Positions 24,716 to 33,323 of a stretch of 64,000 nucleotides of DNA are shown piece after piece (positions within the stretch are counted from its first letter, which is position 1; every line of letters begins with the position of its first letter). The notes below the pieces were generated by a model. It was not told the origin of the DNA. It was given only the letters and a program-made list of their open reading frames with translations, and did not search any database. The DNA is from CAZGAH01 sp964523295 (GTDB lineage Bacteria; Desulfobacterota; Desulfovibrionia; Desulfovibrionales; Desulfovibrionaceae), in contig CAZGAH010000010.1 of NCBI GenBank assembly GCA_964523295.1, positions 1-64,000 of the forward strand. Reading direction: 5' to 3'. Made by a program: the position numbers and the translations under genes.

Positions 24716-26107
24716 ATGCGCAAGGTTCTGCTTCTCAATCCGCCCGGCGATGAGCTGTATATCCGGGATTACTTTTGCAGCAAAATATCCAAAAGCGGGT
24801 ATCTCTACCATCCGACCGACCTGCTTGTGCTCAGCGGCATTCTCTCCGAGCATTACGCAGTGTATGTTATCGACGCCATCGTCATGGGCACCTCGCCTCA
24901 GGACTGCCAGGCGCAGATTGCCGCCATTGCACCCGACGTGCTCGTCTTTCTGACAGGCTCGGTCTGCTTTTCCAGGGACATGGCCTTTGTGGAGCAAGTG
25001 CGGAGTACCACGCCCTCCATTACGCGCATGATCGGCATCGGAGACATCTTTCTGGGAACGTACCAGGCCAAGCTCGAGGAGCACCCGCTGCTGGACGCGA
25101 CGCTTTTTGATTTCACCACGACCGAAATTGTCGATTACCTGGAAGGCCGGCCCAGCCCGAACATTCCGCACCGGGAAAAAGGTAAGGTTGTCGGCGCCTG
25201 GAGCAAACCCCGGGACCGTGAATTCGCCTACCCGGTGCCGCGCTACGATCTGTTCCCCAACGAACGCTACAATTACCCCTTTACGCGAAAAAAGCCCTTT
25301 GCCGTGGTCCTGACCAATTTCGGGTGCCCGTTCCGCTGCGAATTCTGCATCATGCCAGCGCTGGGCTTCAAGACGCGTAACGTGGAGAACACGCTGCAAG
25401 AGCTGCGCTATCTCAAGGCGAACGGATTCAAAAACATCTATTTCAACGACCAGACCTTCGGGGGACATAAAAAGCAGACCCGCCAGCTGCTCCAGGCCAT
25501 GATCGACGAACAGCTTACCCTGGGTTTCGTCTGTTTTTCGCGCGCGGATGTGATCGAGCCGGACTTTGCCCACCTGCTGAAACGAGCCGGCTGCCATACC
25601 ATCATGTTCGGGGTGGAGACATCGGATACCACCTTGCTCGAGCGCTATCACAAGGGCACCACGCCGGACATCGTCCGCCAGGCCCTGACCCTGTGCAAAC
25701 GCAACGGCATCCGGACCCTGGGGACCTTTATCCTGGGCCTGCCGGGCGAGACACGCGACAGCGCCCTGGCCACCATCGCCTTCGCCAAATCCCTGCCTCT
25801 GGACTACGCGGCCTTCAACATCGCCATACCGCGCATGGGTACCGGCTTGCGGGAACAGGCGGTGGCCGAACAGCTTATCGACGCGGGGCTTGAGGAGATG
25901 GATCAGTCCGGATCACAGGCCGTGTTACGCGGCCCGGGCCTGTCGCCGGACGAGGTGCAGGCCTTGCAACGCCGGGCGTATCGTGAGTTCTACTTCCGGC
26001 CTGGAAAAATTCTGGCCAAACTGCTCGACATCCGCAGCAAGGACGATCTGCTGAACCACGTCCGCAACGGCTGGGGCGTCCTGCGCGGGCTGTTCAAGAA
26101 AGGCTGA
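24716..26107 (+). CDS. B12-binding radical SAM protein
   Basis: The product has about 463 residues from ATG 24716. An N-terminal cobalamin-binding-like fold (RKVLLLNPPGDELYIRDY) precedes a radical SAM core with CPFRCEFC, the CxxxCxxC cluster motif, near residue 205. Later typical elements are NIYFNDQTFGGHKK, MFGVETSDTTLLERYHKG and TFILGLPGETRDSA. This is the BchE/hopanoid-type group, often found in glycan and lipid clusters. The substrate cannot be read from the sequence. The gene starts 5 bases after the ligase-like gene. Its stop is 10 bases from the convergent stop of the GT9 gene. Confidence 0.85.
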   Translation: MRKVLLLNPPGDELYIRDYFCSKISKSGYLYHPTDLLVLSGILSEHYAVYVIDAIVMGTSPQDCQAQIAAIAPDVLVFLTGSVCFSRDMAFVEQVRSTTPSITRMIGIGDIFLGTYQAKLEEHPLLDATLFDFTTTEIVDYLEGRPSPNIPHREKGKVVGAWSKPRDREFAYPVPRYDLFPNERYNYPFTRKKPFAVVLTNFGCPFRCEFCIMPALGFKTRNVENTLQELRYLKANGFKNIYFNDQTFGGHKKQTRQLLQAMIDEQLTLGFVCFSRADVIEPDFAHLLKRAGCHTIMFGVETSDTTLLERYHKGTTPDIVRQALTLCKRNGIRTLGTFILGLPGETRDSALATIAFAKSLPLDYAAFNIAIPRMGTGLREQAVAEQLIDAGLEEMDQSGSQAVLRGPGLSPDEVQALQRRAYREFYFRPGKILAKLLDIRSKDDLLNHVRNGWGVLRGLFKKG

Positions 26108-26117
26108 GGCGAGCGCC

Positions 26118-27350
26118 TCAGGCGCTCGTGCCCGACAGCCCGAGCACTGCCAGGGCCTTGCGCAATATCACGTCCGGCTTGATCCGCTTCAGGCACTGAT
26201 TGTCGGTACAGGGCGAGAGCTTCTGGTTGTAGGACGATACGCAGGGGCTGCACGCGAGCTTGAGGTAGACGGACTCGACTCCGGGTCCCAGAGGGCCGTA
26301 GATGCCCGGCGTTTCCGGCCCGAACAGGACCAGGACCGGAATGTCGGTCAGGGACGCGAAATGGGCCGGGCCCGAATCGTTGGTCACGAGCAGGTGGCTG
26401 ACGTTGTAGAGATCGATGAGTTGCGGCAGGGTCGTCCGGCCGGCCATGATCAGGGCGCGCTCGGAATTGAGCTGCGCGGCGAGTTGCTCGATGGCCGGTC
26501 GCTCGTCAGGCGCTCCCGTGAAGACGATGAGCACGTCCGGATGCTCCAGAAGCCCCCAGGCCAGTTCGATGAAATACTCGGAGGGCCAGCGCCGGGCCAC
26601 CACCAGATCGCTCGCATTGGGATTGAGGAGCACGAGCCGGTGACGTTCTCCGAGCTGGGGATAGAGTTCGCTCAGCTTGTTCCAGATGACCCCGCGTTTT
26701 TCGTCGTCTATCCGCACCCTGGGCAGTTCCAGGCTGACCTTGTCGATGGGCCGCTTGACCCTGGGCTCGGCATCCACCTCTTCGCCAAGCGACTCCACCA
26801 GGCTGATAAAGGTCTGGCTGGCGTGAAAATGCGGGTTGTAGACGAGCTTGTGGGTCACCAGATTGCCCACGTAATGCCCTTCCTCGTGAAAGCGAAAGAA
26901 GCCGGCCCTCCGTTCGGCGCCTGAAAAATAGGCCAGCATGGTACTGAACCGGGCGTAGGTCTCCAGGTTCACGACGGAATCGATTTCCAGTTCCCGCATC
27001 TTCATGATGGCGCGCCACGTATCCAGCACAAAGGCCACGAGGCCGGAGGTACGGATGATGATCTGGCGCTCCTCCTCGAAACCGATCAGGCCGAGGATGC
27101 CCTTGCCCAGGGTAAAGGTCATGAAATAGATTTCCGCCTCGGGAAAGCGCCTGCGGGCGTGCTCCAGGGCCGGGCAGGCCACGACCAGACCTCCGGTCTC
27201 GGCCAGCTCGATGAACACAATCCGCTTGACCGGTCTGCTCAACGTCGGAGGTTTGCGGAACGTGCGCAGCAGCAAATCCCAGATTGTGAGCAACAGGCAG
27301 CAGGGAACCCCCACCCAGAAATCTATTTTACGCATCAGATTGGTATTCAA
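26118..27350 (-). CDS. Glycosyltransferase family 9 (heptosyltransferase-like)
   Basis: The 410-residue protein has an N-terminal membrane-associating stretch (WVGVPCCLLLTIWDLLL). It continues into RIVFIELAETGGLVVACPAL, the acceptor-side start of the GT9 fold. The C-terminal ADP-sugar-binding region shows LLVTNDSGPAHFASLTDIPV and LFGPETPGIYGPLG, and a Cys-rich tail (CSPCVSSYNQKLSPCTDNQC) is typical of lipopolysaccharide heptosyltransferases. It would extend the LPS core or a related glycan. It is the last gene of a minus-strand set behind the GT2 and the membrane protein. ATG 27335 is an alternative start. Confidence 0.85.
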   Translation of the reverse strand: MNTNLMRKIDFWVGVPCCLLLTIWDLLLRTFRKPPTLSRPVKRIVFIELAETGGLVVACPALEHARRRFPEAEIYFMTFTLGKGILGLIGFEEERQIIIRTSGLVAFVLDTWRAIMKMRELEIDSVVNLETYARFSTMLAYFSGAERRAGFFRFHEEGHYVGNLVTHKLVYNPHFHASQTFISLVESLGEEVDAEPRVKRPIDKVSLELPRVRIDDEKRGVIWNKLSELYPQLGERHRLVLLNPNASDLVVARRWPSEYFIELAWGLLEHPDVLIVFTGAPDERPAIEQLAAQLNSERALIMAGRTTLPQLIDLYNVSHLLVTNDSGPAHFASLTDIPVLVLFGPETPGIYGPLGPGVESVYLKLACSPCVSSYNQKLSPCTDNQCLKRIKPDVILRKALAVLGLSGTSA

Positions 27351-27520
27351 GGCAGTCGACCTCTTTGCCGGAATCGCGACGATGCGGACCGGGTCAGCAG
27401 GTATTCCCGGGCCGAAACAAGAAATGAATCCCTAGCAGGACTTTTTCCGCTTATCAAGAAAGCTCCTGCCCCGATTGTCCCTGAAAAACGCGTCCCTGCC
27501 CTGCGTGGCCGTCCTTTCGC

Positions 27521-29145
27521 TCAGTATTCGACGAAACAGAGCGGCACGTCCTCGACGGCAACGACGTGAACCCTGGCGTCCGCCTTCAGCCGGGCGACCA
27601 CCTCCGGAAAGAGCAGCCGGTTGAGCACCACATTATAGTCTGAAGTCTGGTAATTCGCGTCGGTATAGGCCAAGGCCGGAAAACGTCGGACATAGGCCTC
27701 GACCAGGTGCCCGCCCATCTCGCCTTTAGGCGCAAAAACGAGTGCCGGGCGGTTCGCGGGCAAATCCTGTCGGAGGATCCAGTCCACCGCCTCTTTGTAG
27801 CTGTTGCCCCAGTAATCGAGTTCATACTTGCCGTATGCCCCGCGTACGCCGCCGATCAGCTCGTTGTAATACACGGACTGATAGGGGAGGTAGCGCAGGT
27901 CATAGAAGAACGGACGCCACAGACCCAATGCCAGGCAGCCTGTCAGGAGCCAGACGCCGGGCGAAGATTTCCCCAACCGGCACCAGAGCCACGACCAGGC
28001 GCCTGCGGCCAGAATCACGGCGGATAGACGAACAGCAGATGCCGCAGCCCGTCATAGAGCACGGCCTTGGTCACGATGACCCAGAACACCGGAAAGACCG
28101 TGGCAAACGAAAGCGCCGCCAGCTTGCCCCGCTGCGCACGATCGAACGCGGCCTGAGGCAGAACCAGCGCCAGCCCGGCCAATACGGAAAGCGGCGTCGT
28201 CAGCAGATACAGACGGGGAATGTAATCCCAGGGAATGGCGTTCGAGGAGACCGCCTGGCCTCCAAAGGCGATGGTTCCCGCCCAGGGGTAGCTGCCAACG
28301 CGCTGCAACGCCTCGATGGGCTTCCAGAACGGATTCTGCTGCGCCCAGGGCCAGAAAAGCGTACCCAGCACAAGCACGGCCAGACAGGCGAGCAGGTATC
28401 CGGCGGCCAGGGCCGAAAGACGCCGCCAGGTCCATGATTCGGGATCACGCCAGACCAGAACGAGCAGATACAGCCCGGCATAGCCGAATAAAAGCAGGCC
28501 ACCCGCGCGGACGTTGAGCAGCAGGGCCATCGCCGCCACGACGAATGCGGCCGTCCGCCAGGTGAAAAACGGATACTTCGCCCTGGCGAAGGACAGGGCA
28601 TACAGGCTCAAACAATACAGCCCGGCGAAGGGGAGGTCTTTGGGATTGTTCATGCAGTCGCCCAGAAAGCGCGGCGAGAGCACGAGAAAGACAATGACGA
28701 GAATGCCGGCCAGGGTTCCGTACAGCCGGCGGGCGAACAGGGCCGCGCAGCTTATCGTCAGCGCGCCGGCCAGGCTGTTGAACAGATGGCGCGCGTCATA
28801 GGGTTCCAGGAAGGGCGTGAGGCGCTGAAACAGCGTGCAGCACGCGTCGAAGACGCCGCCGTTGAGGTAGTTCAGCTTGAAACCGAAGGCCCGGGTATCC
28901 TGAAAGCCGGAAAGATAATACTGCAGCACCAGCCGCCCGTACTCCTCGTGATCCGGTTCGTCCCAGGAGATACCGAACGAGAACGAAGCAAGGCCCAGAC
29001 ACACGGGCAGCAAGGACAACAGGACCACGAACAGGATATCGAGCCGACGCGACCCCGGACACCCGGCTCCGGGTTCCGGATGGGCGCTGCCCGCCGGGGA
29101 AAAGAAGGCGCGTCTGTCGGAGCATCCCGCGTGGATCATGGACAT
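27521..29145 (-). pseudogene. Polytopic glycan-type membrane protein, split by a frameshift
   Basis: Two adjacent minus-strand frames, 28015-29145 and 27521-28018, meet exactly. The first ends LYDGLRHLLFVYPP and the second begins ILAAGAWSWLWCRLG, as one GT39-like membrane protein would read. The N-terminal frame has the family-type FGISWDEPDH loop and about nine hydrophobic segments. The C-terminal frame has the soluble end (YYNELIGGVRGAYGKYELDY). A one-base change near 28016 would restore one protein of about 541 residues. Either it is a real inactivation or a sequencing error; a GTG start overlapping the TGA would also allow a two-part protein. Confidence 0.7.
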
Positions 29146-29157
29146 GTATCCGGCGTA

Positions 29158-29886
29158 TCAGACCTGGCCCGAGCGCAGGCGAAACCGGACGGCTTGCCAG
29201 AAGGCCTTGAAAACATTTTTCACGAGCTTCAGGCCCACGATAGATGGCGCCCCTGTACGCCGAAAGCGGTACGGCACGCCGGTTTCGTAGCAGCGCAGCC
29301 CGTTGCGCGCTGCCAGCCCGGAGACAAGCAGGTTCGGGGCAAAGGTATCCTCGGGAATGGCGAAAAAGATATCCTTGAACGCAGCCGTGCGCATCAGCCG
29401 ATAGGGTGAGTTCACGTCGTGGACGCCGCGCCCGTAGCAGAGATGGACCACCAGCCGCGAAACCAGGCTTATGACCTGGCGCACGCGCTGCGCCCGGCGG
29501 CCGATGCGGCGACCGAGCAGAAAATCGTAATCGTGGCGCCGGCGCCAGAGTTCGGGAAAACTTTCCGGACCGATCTCGTCGTCCGAGTCGATCTGAAACA
29601 GCCAGGCACTGCGAGGACAAAGCTCCCGGTACGCGGCGAGAATGGTCGGCCCATGACCGCTGTTGGGCTTGTCATGGGCCACGATGCGCCCGTTCTCAGC
29701 GGCGCAGCGCTGCAACACGGCCAGGGAGCCGTCACGCGAGCCGTCGTTGTAGACATGCGCCTCCCAGGCAATCCGCAGTCGGTCCAGCTCCCGACTCCAC
29801 GCGCGTAACACCTCGCCCACAATCTCCTGCTCGTTGTACACGGGCATGATCAGACAGAGTTCGGGCGTTTTCGACCGGGCCTGCAT
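29158..29886 (-). CDS. Glycosyltransferase family 2
   Basis: This is a GT-A fold glycosyltransferase of about 242 residues related to dolichol-phosphate-mannose-synthase-like enzymes. Motifs: LCLIMPVYNEQEIVGEVLRA, VYNDGSRDGSL (nucleotide binding), PNSGHGPTILAA, and FQIDSDDEIGPE with the metal-binding DxD. It would charge a polyprenyl phosphate or extend a glycan at the cytoplasmic face, feeding the membrane protein encoded 12 bases downstream. ATG 29886 is preferred because the GT2 core begins ten residues later; the ORF can be extended to 29961. Confidence 0.87.
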   Translation of the reverse strand: MQARSKTPELCLIMPVYNEQEIVGEVLRAWSRELDRLRIAWEAHVYNDGSRDGSLAVLQRCAAENGRIVAHDKPNSGHGPTILAAYRELCPRSAWLFQIDSDDEIGPESFPELWRRRHDYDFLLGRRIGRRAQRVRQVISLVSRLVVHLCYGRGVHDVNSPYRLMRTAAFKDIFFAIPEDTFAPNLLVSGLAARNGLRCYETGVPYRFRRTGAPSIVGLKLVKNVFKAFWQAVRFRLRSGQV

Positions 29887-30107
29887 AGGCGTATCGGGAT
29901 ATCCGGAGTGAAACGTTCGAAGACGGGACCGCAACGAAAACTCGCGCTGCGTGGAGGTCAATTACCTGCCGGTGCAAGAAATTGCAAGTCGGGACGGCAA
30001 CCGGTCGCACGACGCACCACAGCAGGCCCGACGGTCTCGGGAGGCTCGCCGCTGGGAGAGAGGCTGCTTGAGGAACGGAGAATAACCATCAGTTATGGCA
30101 TCGGTTA

Positions 30108-30535
30108 TCACTGACCCTGCTCATCGATGCTTTTACGGACGTTGTCCATAAGGATCGAAAGATCCTCTTGGCTGCTACTGAAAGTAGGATCAAAATCAGA
30201 AGAAGTAGAATCGTCTTCCTGGTTTGGCGTGACAATGAGCACTTCGACTGCCTTTTTTGGCCAGAGTCCAACCCCTTCTCGAGTGATTTGGCTAATTCAG
30301 CCTGAAACTCTGTATTAAAAGTAGGTTCCTCGACGTTTGACGTGGAATTTCCGGATCTTCGACACTCCCTGTGAAGTTCGTCTCCTTCGACTGCTACGGC
30401 TCTCCAGGAACATAACCGATGATTGCAAGGAATCCCGATGGGTTGATCAGATTTTCGCCTTCATCCCCATAGCAAAGGCAGTCCGGAATGATGTAGTCTA
30501 GGGCATGTTTTTTTGAAAGGGCAATAAATATAAGA
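30108..30535 (-). pseudogene. Decayed gene of unknown function
   Basis: On the minus strand, coding-like segments continue one another across two frame changes. They are SKKHALDYIIPDCLCYGDEG with NLINPSGFLAIIGYVPGEP, then STSNVEEPTFNTEFQAELAK with SLEKG, then LWPKKAVEVLIVTPNQEDDS, ending DNVRKSIDEQGQ and a stop at 30108. The region is AT-richer than its neighbours. No start is found and no family is recognised. It is too short for the usual ORF calls, so it would be missed in routine annotation. Confidence 0.5.
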
Positions 30536-30726
30536 TTTCAAGATAATTTAACAGCGGCGTGTTGCCTATGAGATATGCAGGCTGCCAGGGGCGCTGAAGG
30601 TAAAATCCACATTAAACGTCGAAGAACCTTTAACGAACGGAGACCTCTGCCCCCTCCCCATGAGGCCTCTGCTATTTTTTACACCACGATTTGAAACACT
30701 ATCCATCCCGGCTCCCTCCGACGTTG

Positions 30727-30742
30727 TGGAACGACTTTTGTA
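30727..30742 (+). promoter_or_regulatory. Possible sigma-54 promoter of the flagellar operon
   Basis: TGGAACGACTTTTGTA matches the -24/-12 consensus TGGCACGNNNNTTGCA at all but two fixed positions and keeps the ten-base spacing between GG and the GC-equivalent (here GT). It ends 25 bases before the fliK ATG, leaving a leader of about 15 bases. Flagellar hook genes are often RpoN-dependent. The GT in place of GC weakens the call. Confidence 0.45.
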
Positions 30743-30767
30743 GTATACGCTACGTGGAGGTCGAGCC

Positions 30768-32498
30768 ATGCAAATTTTGCCCGAAAGCTTCGAAAACACG
30801 TCTTCCTTTTCCGTTTCCCAGCCAGGAGCGAAAAAGACCATTGCCCAGTCCGGGCCCTTTGCCGGGTTGTTGAACCGGCTGGCCGGAAAAGCCGATGCCT
30901 CGGGGTCGAAAACCCCGTCAACCGGTAAGGCCGAGGCCGTGGAACTCAAGCAGGAAGACCTGGTCCGGCTCAAGGCCAGGCTCCGGCAGCAGGGCATGAG
31001 CGAGGAAGACATCGCCGACATCCAGGCCAGGGTTGAGGCCAGCGGAACCATGACCTGGAAGGGATTTATCGACCAGGTCTCACAGAAGATGGGTTTTGCC
31101 GCCGACGATCTCCCAACCTCGTTCGACGCCGAGGCGCGCAAGGAACTGCTCGGCCTGCTCGGCAAGCTCGGCTACACGCCCCAGCAATCGAGCGATATCG
31201 TGGCCGAACTCGCCCAAGGCAAGAACGGCAAGGTATGGGAAAAAATTACCTCCCGGACCTCCCGCCTCGACCAAAATGACCTGGAGGCCATAACCCGCAG
31301 CGAGCTGCTGGCCCTGGCCGCGGCCATGAACGTGTCCCAGGCCGGAATGAAGCGTCTGGACGAACTGCTGGGCGCCGGGCAGGAGCAGGGGCTCACGGCC
31401 AACGGCGTGAACGCCGCCCTGAGCACCATCCTCACCGAGGCGGTCAAGGCGCGGAAAGGGCTCGAATCCAATCTGTCCCAGCTCAAGTCGGACCTCTCGC
31501 GCGGGCTGCAGGAAGCAGTCAACCGGGGCGAGATCGCCGGCCTCGCCGACAACAAAGAGAGCAAGGACGCCCAGGCTGCCAAGGTGCTCATCGAGGACGC
31601 CGCAGAAAAGGGCCGGAACAATGGCGCAAGCCGCAATACGACCGGAATCACCCAGGTGGCCCAGCACGCGGCGAGACAGCAGGCAGGGGCGACCAAAAAG
31701 GGCATGCCGGATGGCGAGCAGGCGGCAGAGGGCACCCCCGCGCAGAACGGAAACACCGACAAGGCCGTGCACCCCGGCGCTGCAAAAAATGCCGCCAGGG
31801 CTGCCGCGGTCAAGGCCGCTGCCGAGGGCGCCAATACGGGCAAGGACGGCGCAGGTCTGGCCGATGCCGAGCCCCGCTCCGCCCGCGACGAACTCAAGGC
31901 CAGGGTCGAGACCAAACCCTTCGCCCGCGACGAACTGGCCGGCTTCAACCGCCTGATCAATCCCGCAGCCGACAGGCCGGCCCAGACCACGATGCAGTCC
32001 GAGACCCCGCTGGCGTCCAGCGCGGGCCTGACCCCGCAAAAGCTCATGCAGACCATCGAAACCGGGGCTTTTACCAATCTGGGCGAGGGCAAGCGTCAGC
32101 TCACGCTCACGCTCGAACCCGAGACCCTGGGCAAGCTCAATATCGTGCTGCAGATTCACAACAAGGAAGTCACCGCGGTCATCCGCACCGAAAATCAGGA
32201 CGTGACCAAAATGCTCGCTGACAACATGCACCTGCTGCGCCAGAACCTCGAGCAGCAGGGGCTGAAAGTGGACAAGCTCGACGTGCAGACCCAGCTCTCC
32301 AACGAGCACGCTTTCCGCGACTGGCAGGGCACGCAACAGCACAATCAGGCCCAGGAGCAGGAGACGCGGCAGCGCGTTCTCTCGAGCATGCGTCTGTTGC
32401 GCGGAGCAGGCGAAGAACAGGCCGATCTGGCCCAGGACATGCAGTATACGGGGCAGAGGGAAAAAAGTTCCCTCAGCGCAGTAGACCTCTTCGCCTAG
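30768..32498 (+). CDS. fliK: Flagellar hook-length control protein FliK
   Basis: FliK measures hook length and switches the export gate to filament substrates. The 576-residue protein has a long low-complexity Ala/Lys/Gly-rich middle. The conserved C-terminal hook-control domain lies at about 440-515: GEGKRQLTLTLEPETLGKLN, VTAVIRTENQDVTKMLADNM and LRQNLEQQGLKVDKLDVQ. A ribosome site (GTGGAGG) lies upstream. It heads an operon with flgD (14 bases downstream) and flgE. Confidence 0.88.
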   Translation: MQILPESFENTSSFSVSQPGAKKTIAQSGPFAGLLNRLAGKADASGSKTPSTGKAEAVELKQEDLVRLKARLRQQGMSEEDIADIQARVEASGTMTWKGFIDQVSQKMGFAADDLPTSFDAEARKELLGLLGKLGYTPQQSSDIVAELAQGKNGKVWEKITSRTSRLDQNDLEAITRSELLALAAAMNVSQAGMKRLDELLGAGQEQGLTANGVNAALSTILTEAVKARKGLESNLSQLKSDLSRGLQEAVNRGEIAGLADNKESKDAQAAKVLIEDAAEKGRNNGASRNTTGITQVAQHAARQQAGATKKGMPDGEQAAEGTPAQNGNTDKAVHPGAAKNAARAAAVKAAAEGANTGKDGAGLADAEPRSARDELKARVETKPFARDELAGFNRLINPAADRPAQTTMQSETPLASSAGLTPQKLMQTIETGAFTNLGEGKRQLTLTLEPETLGKLNIVLQIHNKEVTAVIRTENQDVTKMLADNMHLLRQNLEQQGLKVDKLDVQTQLSNEHAFRDWQGTQQHNQAQEQETRQRVLSSMRLLRGAGEEQADLAQDMQYTGQREKSSLSAVDLFA

Positions 32499-32513
32499 CA
32501 AGGGAGCACGAGC

Positions 32514-33239
32514 ATGTCACTCACGTACAATAGTCCACTCGTCGGGCAGGCTGAAAATCAGTTCAGCGTGTACAACCAGTACCCTGTCAAAGGGAACTCG
32601 AATCTGGGCAAGGAAGATTTTCTCAATCTCCTGGTGGCGCAGCTCACCCATCAGGACCCGCTCAATCCGATGGAAGACAAGGACTTCACCGCCCAGCTGG
32701 CCCAGTTCTCCAGCCTCGAGCAGCTGACCAACATCTCCAGCGGTATCCAGAACCTGTCCCAGGGCACGGAACGGCAGGAAATGCTCAGCGCCGTCAGCTT
32801 CATCGGCAAGGAAGTCATGGCCCAGGGCGAGACGATGAGCAAGGTCGACGGCAAGGTCAACACCATGGCCTTCACCATCGATGAAACGGCCGCCAATTGT
32901 TACATCAACATCTTCGACTCCGGCGGCAGCATCGTCAAGACCATCCAGATGGAATCCCTCCAGGCCGGGACCTACGACGTGGAATGGGACGGCACGGATT
33001 CCAACGGCCAGTCCGTCGCCAACGGCGTATACACCGTCGCCATGGCCGCTGAAAACGCCGAAGGCAAGCCGATCATGGTCCAGACTCAGGTCAGCGGCGT
33101 GGTCAAGGGCGTGCGTGCGGAGGGCTCAACGTACTACCTGCAGCTCGAAGACGGGCGCGAAGTCAGCCTGATGAACATTACCAAGGTCGTATCCCCCGAG
33201 AGCAGCACCGAGACCGGCGGCAAGGAAGAGAAGTCGTAG
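32514..33239 (+). CDS. flgD: Flagellar hook assembly (capping) protein FlgD
   Basis: FlgD caps the growing hook and guides FlgE polymerisation. The 241-residue protein shows the N-terminal signature LGKEDFLNLLVAQLTHQDPL with NPMEDKDFTAQLAQFSSLEQ, and later the FlgD Ig-like/tudor region (GTYDVEWDGTDSNGQSVANG). The length suits the family. GGGAGC lies just before the ATG. It sits between fliK and flgE as in other deltaproteobacteria. Confidence 0.94.
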   Translation: MSLTYNSPLVGQAENQFSVYNQYPVKGNSNLGKEDFLNLLVAQLTHQDPLNPMEDKDFTAQLAQFSSLEQLTNISSGIQNLSQGTERQEMLSAVSFIGKEVMAQGETMSKVDGKVNTMAFTIDETAANCYINIFDSGGSIVKTIQMESLQAGTYDVEWDGTDSNGQSVANGVYTVAMAAENAEGKPIMVQTQVSGVVKGVRAEGSTYYLQLEDGREVSLMNITKVVSPESSTETGGKEEKS

Positions 33240-33323
33240 CCGCGCCGGGCGCAAGGGGCGAATCGCGAAAACTCCGCCAGCCTGTGGAAGGGGAACTGGC
33301 GAAACGTTCAAGGAGGTCGGGTC

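Noticed and set aside
30566..31165. 199-codon minus-strand frame over the fliK start
   Set aside because: Antisense to fliK, low complexity, no ribosome site; the overlapping upstream part has no homology character.
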